DNA from: Rickettsiales bacterium | GTDB taxonomy: Bacteria; Pseudomonadota; Alphaproteobacteria; Rickettsiales; SXRF01 | Reading direction: 5' to 3' | DNA length: 64,000 nt | Assembly (NCBI GenBank): GCA_025464625.1 | Contig: JAOAUZ010000001.1 | Location: forward strand, 289,183 to 353,182 | Shown: piece after piece, positions 1 through 9,160 of the stretch | How positions within the stretch are numbered: position 1 is the first letter of the stretch | Layout of the letters: every line of letters begins with the position of its first letter | The notes under the pieces: generated by a model | The model's input: only the letters and a program-made list of their open reading frames with translations | Database searches by the model: none | Told to the model about the DNA's origin: nothing | Position numbers and translations under genes: made by a program

Positions 1-113
1 GTGTCCAAATCAGCTGGGCAGGTTGTCCATACTAACTGTGATTTACCACCATTAAACTTTACCGCAAACTCACTCTCGTTTGGATATAAAGTTGGGTTTG
101 GAACTGGCAACAT
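1..113 (-). CDS. trpE: Anthranilate synthase component I, N-terminal fragment (continues past window start)
   Basis: Minus-strand reading from the ATG at 113-111 gives 37 codons beginning MLPVPNPTLYPNESEF and running through LVWTTCPADLDT, with no stop before the window edge. The segment resembles the N-terminus of proteobacterial TrpE, where a V-W-T-x-L-V-A-D-L-E-T motif is typical. TrpE makes anthranilate from chorismate with TrpG glutaminase, the first step of tryptophan synthesis. The start codon overlaps the ppiD stop (TAATG), so the two are probably translationally coupled, and ppiD followed by trpE is a familiar alphaproteobacterial order. Only the first few percent of the gene is present, so the call rests on the short motif and the neighbour. 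Confidence 0.72.
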   Translation of the reverse strand, partial: MLPVPNPTLYPNESEFAVKFNGGKSQLVWTTCPADLD

Positions 114-2035
114 TACTCATCACTCTTCATCTGCATTACAGCTAAATCAACTGAGATTGGATATTTTTTGGCGAGATGACGTAAATATTGCTGAATAATT
201 TCATTCTGCACAGTTCTTTTATATTCATTACGAATGTTGGTTATATTGGCAGCATATTTAGAATCTTTTTCATTCGCTACCACGGGAATAATTTCTTTTA
301 CTATAGCGATTATATATTCATCACCATTTTTTTGTTCAACAGAAGAAGTTGCAGAACCAACAGGACGTAAAAATATATCAGTAATTATAGCTGGTGGGAG
401 CTTGTTATCAGCGTCTTTTTTCTGTGAAACAACCAGCGTTGCTGGCGTAGGCAAAGAATTAGTTTTGATAGAAGCTGAACGCGTAGAATCCTTCGTAAAA
501 TCAGCAGCTATTTTCTTAGCCAATTCCGCCAGCTGTTTTTTCTTTTCTGAAGCTGTCCATGCAAAAATAAGTTTTGTTCTTACTTCGGCTAATGACAGTA
601 AATGTTCTGGTGCAATTTTTTCTACTCTTATAATATAATTTACACCATTTTTTTCAGCTATAAGTGCTGATTCAGTTTTTTCATCAGTTTTGAAGGCAGT
701 ATCAAGGAACTTTTCATATTTGGGTAGGGTTTTTTCTGCCACACCATTAACACCAATTCCGCTTTTATCAATAGGTGGCAAGCTTATAACTTTAAGATCA
801 AACTCTTTTGCTGCTTCACTAAGCGTGCTGCCACCAGCAATGGCATCATCAATTTTTTTTGATAAATCGGTTAGTGCTTCCTCAATTGCCTGTTGCTCAA
901 ATTCTTTTTCCAGTAAAGCACGCACTTCTTCCAGAGGTTGTGTTGCTGCAGGAAGGATTTCCTTTACATGGAAAATATGCCAACCGAACGAACTTTTTGT
1001 AGGCTCGCTAGATGCGCCTACTTCCATTGAAAATACGTTGTCGGCAGCATCTTCCAAGATATTAGCCCTTTCTACAAGACCAAGAGAAATAGTTTTCGGG
1101 TTCATGATATTTGAGGTTTTTGCAACTTCATCAAAAGATTTACCTGATTTGATAGCGTCATAGGCTTTTCTAGCTGCATCTTCATTGGCGAAAAGAAGCT
1201 GCTCAACCTTGCGTCGTTCTGGTTTTTTAAATTCTTCAATACGTTCATGATAAGCTGTTTCAATGTCCTTATGTGCAGTATCATTTTTATTAAATTCGTT
1301 TGACTTCTTCGCATCTTCGGCGGTGATTGAAACATAACTAATTGTGCGGTATTCAGGAGCCGTGAAGTCACTGGAGTGAGAATCGTAATATTCTTTTATC
1401 TGTGTTTCATTGGGAACAGGAATTGAAGAAATAAGCGATGAAGCTACAGTATAAATCTCAACTTTGCGTTGTTCTTCTCGTGCAGAAAACAGAGTTTCAG
1501 CGACATTATCGGGAGTGGATATTGCACCTGTAAAGCTATCTAGAAGCAGGCTGACTGCCATTTCTTCACGCAGCTGTTGGATAAAAGCCTTTTCTGTCTG
1601 ACCTTTTGAGCGTAGTAAGCCATCAAACTGCTTCTTACTGAATTTGCCCTTATCATCCAAAAGCAGTTGATTTTTATGGATACTCTTTGCGATGTCTTCA
1701 TCGCTCACAAGAATACCCATTCTTTTGCTTTCCAATATCAGAAGGCGGTTGTCAACCATGCGCTGCAAAACGTTTGGCTCTATATTTAGGTTCTTTAGAA
1801 TCTCTGGAGTTAGTGCCTTACCAAAGCGTTGCCGTAAATTATCCGTCTCGCGCCTTAATTCGCGCTGATATTCGATATATGAAATTTCTATATTGCCAAC
1901 CGTGGCAACTGTCGTGTTCTCACCAGATTTGCGTACCATATCCTCGACTCCCCACACACCAAAGGTGAGGATAAGAAGTCCCATTAGTATTTTTGAACCG
2001 ATGCCGCGTAGGATAGATCTAAATTTTGTAAGCAT
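113..2035 (-). CDS. ppiD: Periplasmic folding chaperone / peptidyl-prolyl isomerase, PpiD-type
   Basis: 640 residues. An N-terminal membrane anchor at about residues 13-32 (ILMGLLILTFGVWGVEDMV) is followed by a SurA-type N-terminal chaperone domain (about 40-190) and a parvulin (PpiC-type) domain around 265-365. A long helical C-terminal part follows. PpiD-type proteins sit in the inner membrane and help secreted and outer-membrane proteins fold in the periplasm. Length matches the family (about 620-640). The stop overlaps the trpE start downstream. tpiA is divergent upstream, separated by 406 bp filled largely by two hairpin repeats. Catalytic activity of the parvulin domain is not certain, as many PpiD proteins are mainly chaperones. 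Confidence 0.88.
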   Translation of the reverse strand: MLTKFRSILRGIGSKILMGLLILTFGVWGVEDMVRKSGENTTVATVGNIEISYIEYQRELRRETDNLRQRFGKALTPEILKNLNIEPNVLQRMVDNRLLILESKRMGILVSDEDIAKSIHKNQLLLDDKGKFSKKQFDGLLRSKGQTEKAFIQQLREEMAVSLLLDSFTGAISTPDNVAETLFSAREEQRKVEIYTVASSLISSIPVPNETQIKEYYDSHSSDFTAPEYRTISYVSITAEDAKKSNEFNKNDTAHKDIETAYHERIEEFKKPERRKVEQLLFANEDAARKAYDAIKSGKSFDEVAKTSNIMNPKTISLGLVERANILEDAADNVFSMEVGASSEPTKSSFGWHIFHVKEILPAATQPLEEVRALLEKEFEQQAIEEALTDLSKKIDDAIAGGSTLSEAAKEFDLKVISLPPIDKSGIGVNGVAEKTLPKYEKFLDTAFKTDEKTESALIAEKNGVNYIIRVEKIAPEHLLSLAEVRTKLIFAWTASEKKKQLAELAKKIAADFTKDSTRSASIKTNSLPTPATLVVSQKKDADNKLPPAIITDIFLRPVGSATSSVEQKNGDEYIIAIVKEIIPVVANEKDSKYAANITNIRNEYKRTVQNEIIQQYLRHLAKKYPISVDLAVMQMKSDE

Positions 2036-2056
2036 TATTTATACATTTGTTATTAT

Positions 2057-2162
2057 TATACTCATTTGATTTAAGTTTTCCCCTACGTTAGGCTTCAGCT
2101 AGTGTATTAGTTATACACGTCGCTTCGCCTTCCTTGGGTAATTCCTTTCTCAAATGAGTATA
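2057..2162. repeat. Hairpin repeat copy 1 (about 106 bp)
   Basis: The ends are perfect 13-base inverted repeats: TATACTCATTTGA at 2057-2069 and its complement at 2150-2162. Inside is a second stem, GTGTA/TACAC, at 2102-2118. A close relative lies at 36811-36914, sharing the terminal repeat and most of the interior. It fills part of the 406-bp ppiD-tpiA gap (2036-2441). The rest of that gap holds another repeat (2281-2426) and about 120 bp of A+T-rich sequence in which I see no gene. Confidence 0.85.
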
Positions 2163-2280
2163 GTTATTCATAAAATTGTGTCACCTGATTTACTACACTA
2201 CACACATCAGCATTGTAAAAGGTTTTTTGTTCAAACTCTACTTATGACTTCAAAGTTGTTTATATTTGCAAATAATTTGT

Positions 2281-2426
2281 TAGACTTTCTCATAAACTAA
2301 TTTTACCCTCAAATCTGCTTGCAATGAACCTTCCTCAAAAAGTCACGTACTAGAGCGTACGCTAAACTTTTTTCGGCTTTCATTGCTTCGCGCTTTATCG
2401 CTAAAATTAGTTTATGAGGAAGTCTA
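2281..2426. repeat. Hairpin repeat copy 2 (about 146 bp) in the tpiA leader
   Basis: The terminal inverted repeats are about 25 bases, beginning TAGACTTTCTCATAAAC at 2281 and mirrored at 2402-2426 with one mismatch. Nested inner stems pair GCAATGAA with TTCATTGC, AAAAAGT with ACTTTTT, and CGTAC with GTACG. The same core with different but still pairing stems occurs at 46074-46200. The element ends 15 bases before the tpiA ATG, so it could be transcribed as part of the tpiA leader. No transposase is present. Confidence 0.85.
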
Positions 2427-2441
2427 TTAATAGAGAGTGGT

Positions 2442-3185
2442 ATGAAAAAAATTATTGTTGCCAACTGGAAAATGTGTGGAGATAGCAAAAGCACTAGGCT
2501 TTGGGCGCAGACTTTTCTTAGCAATTTTTCAAAAACTCCAGATAATGCCGAAATTGTTGTCTGTCCGCCTGCGCCTTTGCTTGCTCTATTGAAAGATGTT
2601 TTGAGTGGTTCGAAGGTTCATATTGGTGGGCAGGATTGTCATACTAAGCCAGAAGGTGCTTATACTGGCGAAATAAGCGCGAATATGTTGAAAGACGCTG
2701 GTTGTGGATATGTTATAGTAGGACATTCTGAGAGACGCTCATATTGTGGTGAAACTAATAATATAGTGTGCAGTAAAGCTGCAATTGCCATAAAAACTGG
2801 TTTAATTCCAATTATTTGCATCGGCGAGACTGTGCAGGAGCGTTCTGCTGGCAGAACTCTTGATGTTATCAAACAGCAAATTGAGGAATCTATCCCCCCA
2901 GAAGCGCGAGAAGGCAATTTTATTCTTGCATATGAGCCTGTTTGGGCTATTGGTTCTGGCAACTTACCAACAATGGACGAAATAAGGCAGGTTCATACGG
3001 CTATTATTGCGAATGTTTCTAAGCGCATGGCTATTGATATTATGAAAGTTCCAGTGTTATATGGCGGTTCAGTAAAACCAGATAATGCAGGTGAAATTTT
3101 AGCTCTGGCTGAGGTTTCAGGTGTGCTGGTTGGTGGAGCGAGTTTGAAGGCGGATGATTTTTGTAGGATAATTTTGTCAGTGTAA
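2442..3185 (+). CDS. tpiA: Triosephosphate isomerase
   Basis: 247 residues, the normal length for a TIM barrel. It interconverts dihydroxyacetone phosphate and glyceraldehyde-3-phosphate in cytoplasmic glycolysis and gluconeogenesis. The N-terminal ANWKMCGD carries the active-site Asn and Lys, VVGHSERR holds the catalytic His, YEPVWAIG the catalytic Glu and flexible loop, and YGGSVKP the phosphate-binding segment. It heads a plus-strand run tpiA-secG-pyrG with short gaps, a common alphaproteobacterial order. A hairpin repeat ends directly upstream of the start, so the promoter is either upstream of or inside that repeat. Confidence 0.97.
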   Translation: MKKIIVANWKMCGDSKSTRLWAQTFLSNFSKTPDNAEIVVCPPAPLLALLKDVLSGSKVHIGGQDCHTKPEGAYTGEISANMLKDAGCGYVIVGHSERRSYCGETNNIVCSKAAIAIKTGLIPIICIGETVQERSAGRTLDVIKQQIEESIPPEAREGNFILAYEPVWAIGSGNLPTMDEIRQVHTAIIANVSKRMAIDIMKVPVLYGGSVKPDNAGEILALAEVSGVLVGGASLKADDFCRIILSV

Positions 3186-3210
3186 AGCTGACAGAGAAGT
3201 AAGGAAATAT

Positions 3211-3588
3211 ATGGGACTATATACGATTTTATTAGTGGCACACACCATATTGGTGTTGTTTTTAATCATAATGGTATTGTTGCAGCGCACTGATAGTGAC
3301 GGGCTTAGTGGGCTTGGCGGTGGCGGTGGCAATCAATTTATGACTGGTCGTGGAACTGCTAATTTTATGACGCGCACTACTACTATTCTAGCTGCTGCGT
3401 TTATGGCTACCAGCCTTATACTTGCGGTTATGGCTAATCACATGAATTCGAAATCTATTATAGATGCTGTGCCTGTGGAGAGTTCTGTAACTGGCGAAAA
3501 AGCGTTAGAAAAAACACCTGAGGAAGCTGCTAAAATAGAGAAAAAATCTGAAGCACCAGCTGCACCAGTTGTTCCAAAACCTGAGTAG
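3211..3588 (+). CDS. secG: Sec translocase subunit SecG
   Basis: 125 residues. SecG is a small membrane subunit of SecYEG that assists protein export. The first membrane helix (LVAHTILVLFLIIMVLLQR) is followed by the family's Gly-rich loop (GLSGLGGGGGNQFMTGRGT) and a second helix around residues 50-70. The C-terminal tail is Ala/Pro/Lys/Glu-rich and longer than in E. coli SecG, as often seen in alphaproteobacteria. It lies 25 bp after tpiA and 16 bp before pyrG, with an AAGGAAA ribosome-binding site ahead of the ATG. Confidence 0.95.
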   Translation: MGLYTILLVAHTILVLFLIIMVLLQRTDSDGLSGLGGGGGNQFMTGRGTANFMTRTTTILAAAFMATSLILAVMANHMNSKSIIDAVPVESSVTGEKALEKTPEEAAKIEKKSEAPAAPVVPKPE

Positions 3589-3604
3589 GAATAAGAAGTA
3601 GCGT

Positions 3605-5263
3605 ATGCCGACACGTTTTATATTCATCACTGGTGGTGTGGTTTCCTCGTTAGGAAAAGGCTTGGCTTCTGCCAGTCTTGGTGCGTTGTTACAGGCGCGT
3701 GGCTATAAAGTTCGTCTGCGTAAGCTCGACCCATATCTGAATGTTGACCCTGGAACGATGAATCCAACGCAGCATGGCGAAGTTTTTGTTACTGATGACG
3801 GTGCGGAAACAGATTTAGATCTTGGGCATTATGAACGCTTTACTGATGTTAGCGCAAGGCGCAGCGACTCGGTGAGTACGGGGCAGATTTATTCTACATT
3901 GCTTACTAAAGAACGGCGTGGGGATTATCTTGGTGGGACTGTGCAGGTTATCCCACATGTTACGGATTTGATTAAAGAATTTATCCTCCGCGATACTGAT
4001 GACGAGGATTTTATTCTCTGCGAAATCGGCGGTACGGTTGGTGATATTGAAGGGCTGCCGTTCCTTGAAGCTATCCGTCAGCTTGGTTGGGAACTTGGGC
4101 GTGAACGGGTGATGTATATTCATTTGACACTTGTGCCATATATTGCTGCGGCGAAAGAACTAAAAACCAAGCCAACACAACATAGCGTCAAAGAACTGCG
4201 GATGATTGGTATTCAGCCTGACATTTTGCTCTGTCGTGCAGATCGTGAAATTCCACTCGCTGAACGGCGCAAAATAGCATTGTTTTGTAATATCCGCGAG
4301 GAAGCGGTTATTGCTGGGTTGGATGTTCATTCTATTTATGAAGTGCCACGCCGTTATAGTGAGCAAGGTTTTGATAAACAAGTTCTGAAAATTTTTGGTA
4401 TTGCTGACAATGGCAAGCCAGACCTCAAAAAATGGGATGATATTCTTGAGCGTGTGCAGCACCCCAAAAGTGAAATTACAGTTGCTATCGTTGGTAAATA
4501 TACTGGAATTGGCGATGCCTATAAATCACTTTGTGAAGCGCTGGATCATGCTGGTATTGCCAATAAGGCAAAGGTTAATATCCGTTGGATTGATGCCGCT
4601 GGGTTTGAAAATGAAAATGTAGAGCAGGCACTTTCTGATGTTGATGCGGTGCTTGTTCCCGGTGGATTTGGTGAACGCGGCGTAAACGGTAAAATCGCTG
4701 CGATAAATTATGCGCGTACTCACAATAAACCATATCTTGGTATTTGTTTTGGTATGCAGCTTGCAGTTATTGAATATGCTCGCAATGTTCTGGGAATTAA
4801 AGATGCTGCCTCCACCGAATTTGCACCATACACTGATGAAAGTGGAAAAGGTCCATTGGTGGGATTAATGACAGAATGGCAGCGTGGCAGCGTGGTTGAA
4901 ACCCGTTCTCGTAATGGTGATTTGGGTGGAACTATGCGTCTTGGTGCGTATGAATGTGAAATTGCTGCTGGTAGTTTAGCGGAAAAAATATATGGCAGCA
5001 CGCGCATAAGCGAACGTCATCGCCATCGTTATGAAGTTAATATGCAATATCGTGATGAGTTTGAAAAATCAGGAATGTGGTTTTCTGGCTTGTCACCCGA
5101 AGGGCATTTGCCAGAAATTGTTGAACTGAAAAAACATGCTTGGTTTGTTGGCGTACAGTTCCATCCTGAGCTTAAATCGCGTCCTTTTGCACCACACCCG
5201 CTGTTTGCTTCTTTTGTAAAAGCAGCATTGGCTGAAGACAAAAAGCATAAAAAAGCTGCTTAG
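3605..5263 (+). CDS. pyrG: CTP synthase
   Basis: 552 residues, close to the usual 540-550. It makes CTP from UTP, ATP and glutamine. The N-terminal synthetase domain begins with the signature [20 protein letters not shown] and includes the Mg/ATP-binding region around [15 protein letters not shown]. The C-terminal class I glutaminase domain has the oxyanion loop PGGFGERG, the nucleophile Cys in LGICFGMQ and the His-Glu pair in QFHPEL. It ends the tpiA-secG-pyrG run. A hairpin repeat begins at the stop codon. Confidence 0.98.
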   Translation: MPTRFIFITGGVVSSLGKGLASASLGALLQARGYKVRLRKLDPYLNVDPGTMNPTQHGEVFVTDDGAETDLDLGHYERFTDVSARRSDSVSTGQIYSTLLTKERRGDYLGGTVQVIPHVTDLIKEFILRDTDDEDFILCEIGGTVGDIEGLPFLEAIRQLGWELGRERVMYIHLTLVPYIAAAKELKTKPTQHSVKELRMIGIQPDILLCRADREIPLAERRKIALFCNIREEAVIAGLDVHSIYEVPRRYSEQGFDKQVLKIFGIADNGKPDLKKWDDILERVQHPKSEITVAIVGKYTGIGDAYKSLCEALDHAGIANKAKVNIRWIDAAGFENENVEQALSDVDAVLVPGGFGERGVNGKIAAINYARTHNKPYLGICFGMQLAVIEYARNVLGIKDAASTEFAPYTDESGKGPLVGLMTEWQRGSVVETRSRNGDLGGTMRLGAYECEIAAGSLAEKIYGSTRISERHRHRYEVNMQYRDEFEKSGMWFSGLSPEGHLPEIVELKKHAWFVGVQFHPELKSRPFAPHPLFASFVKAALAEDKKHKKAA

Positions 5264-5367
5264 AGCATTTTTCATTTAATCATACACTGCGTTAACCTTC
5301 GACTCATGTACTTTAAGCGTACACTTCGCCTCGGTTGCCTTGTGTAGTATTAAAGCAAAAACACTCT
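5262..5367. repeat. Hairpin repeat copy 3 (about 106 bp) after pyrG
   Basis: It starts inside the pyrG stop region with AGAGCATTTTT and ends with AAAAACACTCT, an imperfect inverted repeat. The inner stem TGTAC/GTACA has a 7-base loop. Its centre (CTCATGTACTTTAAGCGTAC) aligns with the centres of the copies at 2057 and 36811, with paired changes in the stem. Its position suggests the hairpin ends up in the 3' end of the pyrG transcript. Confidence 0.75.
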
Positions 5368-5502
5368 GGATGGCAAAAATTAATCTATATAAATCAATAT
5401 GTTGATATGTCTTTTGTGATTTTCACACAATCTTAACATGATTTTTATGTGGGTTTCTGTAGTATTGTCGCAGAAATACAAATTAATGTAATAGGGGATT
5501 TT

Positions 5503-5727
5503 ATGGCAGACAATAAAGATTCAAGCAAATCACTTGCTGGAGGATTTCTTCCAAAAGATGATAGAAGTCTAGCGGATCAGGTTTTATCAACGCTCTTATT
5601 TGGCAAAAAAAAGAGTCCGCTTGATGCGCTGGTGCTGAGTGCAGCTCCAGAACAGCCAGTGTCAGGATTACCAATGGAAGCTGCTAAAGCAAAAGTTGAG
5701 CAGGCTAAGGGTAAGTTAGGTAAGTAG
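5503..5727 (+). CDS. Small hypothetical protein, Lys/Ala-rich
   Basis: 74 residues from ATG 5503, preceded by AGGGGATTTT, which is a better ribosome-binding site than any at the upstream in-frame start at 5449. The sequence begins MADNKDSSKSLAGG and ends in an Ala/Lys-rich helical tail (EAAKAKVEQAKGKLGK). It has no signal peptide, membrane segment or family I recognise. The opening resembles that of the 183-residue protein at 18531 (MADGVDNSSGTANGSAGG), which could be chance. It sits alone downstream of a hairpin repeat and has an A+T-rich upstream region. Confidence 0.55.
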   Translation: MADNKDSSKSLAGGFLPKDDRSLADQVLSTLLFGKKKSPLDALVLSAAPEQPVSGLPMEAAKAKVEQAKGKLGK

Positions 5728-5811
5728 TTCTCAATATATGATTCTGAATCGTGACAATTGGAATTTATTAGGTTAAGTTCACGTTATGAACTAGCTTTGA
5801 ACTTAACAAAA

Positions 5812-6102
5812 ATGCCAGAAAATCATCAAATAGACCAAAGACTAAATGGTCAGACGCAAACTTTGCAAAAAAATGTGGAAGAACATTTGCGGAATTATTT
5901 TGCTGCCCATACTGGCGGCGCGCTTCCTCCGTCTGGTTTATATTACCGTATTCTGCCATTAATAGAAAAACCTCTTATTGAAATGACGTTGCAGGCTACT
6001 GAAGGCAACCAGTTAAAAGCTGCTTATGTGCTTGGTATTAACCGCAATACACTGCGCAAGAAAATTACTGATCTTGCTATTCAAAGAGTGGACGATAGAT
6101 GA
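5812..6102 (+). CDS. Fis-family DNA-binding protein
   Basis: 96 residues from ATG 5812; an in-frame TTG at 5758 would add 18 residues. The second half ([18 protein letters not shown], then [17 protein letters not shown]) aligns well with the Fis helix-turn-helix, and the total length matches E. coli Fis (98). The middle segment EEHLRNYF resembles the Fis dimerisation region. Fis-type proteins bind and bend DNA as dimers and can regulate transcription or recombination; the NtrC family shares the same C-terminal fold. The stop overlaps the next start (ATGA), so it is co-transcribed with the pilin-like gene and lies upstream of ntrYX. Family assignment is confident, targets unknown. Confidence 0.8.
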   Translation: MPENHQIDQRLNGQTQTLQKNVEEHLRNYFAAHTGGALPPSGLYYRILPLIEKPLIEMTLQATEGNQLKAAYVLGINRNTLRKKITDLAIQRVDDR

Positions 6103-6863
6103 GTAGTAATTTGAAGCGTTATAAAGGCTTTACATTAGTTGAATTATCAATTGTTCTTGTAGTTATAGGCTTGGTAATTGGAGGCGTATTGGTTGGTAAG
6201 GATTTAATAAAATCTGCTGAAATTAGAAAATCTATCAGCACTCTGGAGCAGGTTGCTTCATCAGTGAATACTTTTAAGATTAAGTATAATTGCGTTGTTG
6301 GTGATTGTGTTAGCACTACGGCTTTATTTCCCAGCCTCTCATCTAATGGAAATGGAAATGGTTTAATTGATAATTGGTCTTCAGAATCTCTGGCAGCGGT
6401 TGATTCTTTGCGTGCCTCAAATTTATTATCTGAAAGTATCACAGAAATAACTAGTGGAACTGCTTTATATGATGGCACACATTACATCAGGGGGCATAAT
6501 AACAGTTGGAGTTATTTTTATTACGCTGATTTATATAGTGTTGGTGGAGGAAGTGTTGGAGTTTCTGTTCCAGCAGTATTAGACCCAGCTAAAAGAACTG
6601 GAATGACTCTAACATGGACAAAATGGGTTAATAGTACTGGTTGTTTTAATGGAGAAGCTGTTAGTTCTCTTGATGCAGGTAATATTGACCAGAAAATAGA
6701 TGATGGACTTCCCAAAACTGGATCTTTTATTGCTTTTGATGCCAAAGATGTGGCGGGAACATGTACTGGCTATACTTCCAGATGCTGGGTTACAGGGCAG
6801 AATAGCTATAAAACTTCAGATAGTATCGGGTGCAGAGTGGTTTATTATCTGCCCGCAAAATGA
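6099..6863 (+). CDS. Type IV pilin / pseudopilin-like protein
   Basis: 254 residues. Near the N-terminus is a prepilin peptidase motif, [20 protein letters not shown], with the invariant Glu at +5 of the mature protein and the hydrophobic helix that packs pilus cores. A helix continues through [22 protein letters not shown]. The C-terminal globular region has several Cys (for example in [17 protein letters not shown] and GCRVVYY), so disulfides are likely. It overlaps the Fis-like gene by 4 bases. No pilus assembly genes are nearby, so it may be an orphan minor pilin or type II secretion pseudopilin acting with machinery encoded elsewhere. Confidence 0.8.
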   Translation: MSSNLKRYKGFTLVELSIVLVVIGLVIGGVLVGKDLIKSAEIRKSISTLEQVASSVNTFKIKYNCVVGDCVSTTALFPSLSSNGNGNGLIDNWSSESLAAVDSLRASNLLSESITEITSGTALYDGTHYIRGHNNSWSYFYYADLYSVGGGSVGVSVPAVLDPAKRTGMTLTWTKWVNSTGCFNGEAVSSLDAGNIDQKIDDGLPKTGSFIAFDAKDVAGTCTGYTSRCWVTGQNSYKTSDSIGCRVVYYLPAK

Positions 6864-6954
6864 TAAAAAATGGCATCTTTTTGCTAGATATATGACTGTA
6901 CAGTTGGCGGATATTTAGACTAATATTACCATGCAATTCAGGTGAGTTAGGGCA

Positions 6955-9147
6955 ATGTCTAAAATGTTTTTTTTGTCATCAGTTGGCTGGTTACGTCGCA
7001 ATTTGTTGCTCATGGCTGTATTTGCTGTGTGCGTGTCATTGGCGATTACCTATAGCATAATTGATAATGCCCCGACCAATTTTGAAATGAAACCTAAGCG
7101 GATGATGACTCTGCTTTCGGTGAATGTTGGGCTTTTCGCGTTCATTATTGCGATTATCTCTATGCGTATTTATTGGCTGTGGCGAACTATCAGGGCTGGT
7201 TCGTCTGGCTCTAACCTACAAAAACGTATTGTACTCATGTTCAGTCTGGTGACAATTTCGCCAGCAATTATTGTTTCTATTTTTTCAGCATTATTTTTTA
7301 ATATCGGCATCCAGACATGGTTCAATGAGCGCGTGCAGCGTACGGTTGAGGAGTCACGCGCTGTAGCGGAGGCATATCTCGCCGAGCATAAGGAAAATAT
7401 CCGTGCGGACGCAATTGCTATGGCTGGAGATTTAGGGCAGGTGGCTGATCTAGTTATTTCCAATCCAGCAGAATTTAATAAGGCTGTGGTAACACAATCA
7501 GCCCTTCGGGTGCTTACGGAAGCGGTTGTTATTCAGCGAAACCGCATTGTGGCGCAGGGAAGGCTTAGTTTTTCCTTGGCATTTGAAACAATCCCGCAAG
7601 ATGTTCTGGATAGGGCGGCTAGTGGTGAAGTTGTTATTATGACGACCGATGATGATAAGGTTCGCGCTTTGATAAAAATCCCGAGCATAGTTGATGGCTA
7701 TCTAATGGTGGGGCGGTTGATTGATAGCAAGGTTATTGGTCATATGCAGAGCGCGCAGGGTGCGGTTGGTGAGTATGAAAATCTTAAAAATCAATTGGAT
7801 CGTTTGCAGATTACCTTTTCTGTAGTTTTTATCGCTCTTGCCTTGCTGTTACTCATTTCATCGGTGTGGTATGGGATGGTGTTTGCTTCCCGTTTAACTC
7901 GCCCGATCCGTTATCTGGTTCAGGCATCGGAACGCGTGCGTGGCGGTGATTTCAGCGCGCGGATTGAAGATGCCAGCAGTAAGGATGAATTTGGTACTTT
8001 AAGCCGCAGCTTTAATCGCATGACCGAGCAGTTGGAGGCGCAGCGCAGCGAATTAATGTATGCAAACCGCAGGCTTGACGAACGCAGAAGATTTACAGAA
8101 ACTGTTCTTTCTGGCGTATCGGCTGGGGTTATTGCGCTTAATCGCGATAAAAACCTCACCTTATATAACCGATCTTCATCAGCGATTCTGGAGCGTGTTA
8201 GTAAAACTTTGGTTGAGGGTGAGCATATTACCCATTTTCTACCTGATATTACAGAATTGTTGCATAAGGCGGAGGCAATGCCCGCAGATATTGCTGAAGG
8301 AACGGTGACTCTTGGAAATAACGAAAAAACTATTACGCTACATGTGCGTGTTACAGTTGAGCATCTTGGCAATGAAATAGAAGGATTTATTGTAACTTTT
8401 GACGACATAACCCAATTGGTTGTGGCACAGCGCAGTGCAGCATGGGCAGACGTAGCGCGCAGAGTGGCTCATGAAATTAAAAATCCACTAACACCAATTC
8501 AACTTTCTGCAGAACGTATTAAGCGAAAATATCTAAAATTTATTACTGAAGATGAAGAAAATTTTATACGCTACACTGACACAATAACCAAACATGTCGC
8601 TGATATTGGCAAGATGGTGGATGAGTTTGTTTCATTTGCCAAAATGCCAGCTACGCGTTTTATGGATGAAGATATTGTGATTTTGGTTAGAAAAGCAGTG
8701 TTTTCTGCCCAGATTGCCTGCCCTAATTATGAATTTCAGCTATCATTACCAGAAAAACCAGTGTTTTTGAACTGCGATGAGCGTCAAATAACCCAAGTTA
8801 TGACTAATTTGCTTAAAAATTCCGCAGAAGCCATAGACGAGTGTGGTGATAGAGATGAAAAAGGCTGCATTAAAGTCAGCGTCAGTCAGGATGAACAACA
8901 TCTATATATTGTGGTTGAAGATAATGGCATTGGATTCAAAACATCGGAAATTAATAAAATGCTGGAGCCATACGTTACGACGCGTAGTAAAGGAACTGGG
9001 CTTGGACTTTCTATTGTCAAAAAAATCGTTGAAGACCATAATGGGTTGATAAATATAGAAAATAGTAAAAATGGTGGTGCGAAAGTAACGCTTTCTTTTT
9101 TGCAACACTGTGATATAAAAGACGCAATTTCTAATACTAAACCCTAA
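6955..9147 (+). CDS. ntrY: Nitrogen regulation sensor histidine kinase NtrY
   Basis: 730 residues. N-terminal membrane helices near residues 15-35, 45-65 and 85-110 and another at about 285-310 flank a periplasmic sensor region. A HAMP domain follows (SRLTRPIRYLVQASERV), then a PAS domain (about 380-480). The HisKA box AHEIKNPLTP has its phospho-accepting His at about 506. The ATPase domain shows the N box NLLKNSAEAI, DNGIGF and GTGLGLSIVKKI. NtrY phosphorylates NtrX in response to nitrogen status, and in some species to redox or envelope signals. ntrX starts 13 bp downstream. The usual ntrB-ntrC pair is not in the window. Confidence 0.95.
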   Translation: MSKMFFLSSVGWLRRNLLLMAVFAVCVSLAITYSIIDNAPTNFEMKPKRMMTLLSVNVGLFAFIIAIISMRIYWLWRTIRAGSSGSNLQKRIVLMFSLVTISPAIIVSIFSALFFNIGIQTWFNERVQRTVEESRAVAEAYLAEHKENIRADAIAMAGDLGQVADLVISNPAEFNKAVVTQSALRVLTEAVVIQRNRIVAQGRLSFSLAFETIPQDVLDRAASGEVVIMTTDDDKVRALIKIPSIVDGYLMVGRLIDSKVIGHMQSAQGAVGEYENLKNQLDRLQITFSVVFIALALLLLISSVWYGMVFASRLTRPIRYLVQASERVRGGDFSARIEDASSKDEFGTLSRSFNRMTEQLEAQRSELMYANRRLDERRRFTETVLSGVSAGVIALNRDKNLTLYNRSSSAILERVSKTLVEGEHITHFLPDITELLHKAEAMPADIAEGTVTLGNNEKTITLHVRVTVEHLGNEIEGFIVTFDDITQLVVAQRSAAWADVARRVAHEIKNPLTPIQLSAERIKRKYLKFITEDEENFIRYTDTITKHVADIGKMVDEFVSFAKMPATRFMDEDIVILVRKAVFSAQIACPNYEFQLSLPEKPVFLNCDERQITQVMTNLLKNSAEAIDECGDRDEKGCIKVSVSQDEQHLYIVVEDNGIGFKTSEINKMLEPYVTTRSKGTGLGLSIVKKIVEDHNGLINIENSKNGGAKVTLSFLQHCDIKDAISNTKP

Positions 9148-9160
9148 CAACTGGGCTATT

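Noticed and set aside
690-1163. 157-codon plus-strand frame opposite ppiD
   Set aside because: Antisense shadow of the parvulin region, with Ser-rich composition typical of reverse-frame noise.
2036-2441. Insertion sequence or CRISPR-like array in the ppiD-tpiA gap
   Set aside because: The inverted repeats enclose no transposase frame and there is no regular repeat-spacer pattern; palindromic hairpin elements explain the sequence better. No CRISPR array was seen anywhere in the window.
7920-8408. Long minus-strand open frame inside ntrY
   Set aside because: NtrY is continuous and well conserved across this region on the plus strand; the antisense frame has no ribosome-binding site or domain.
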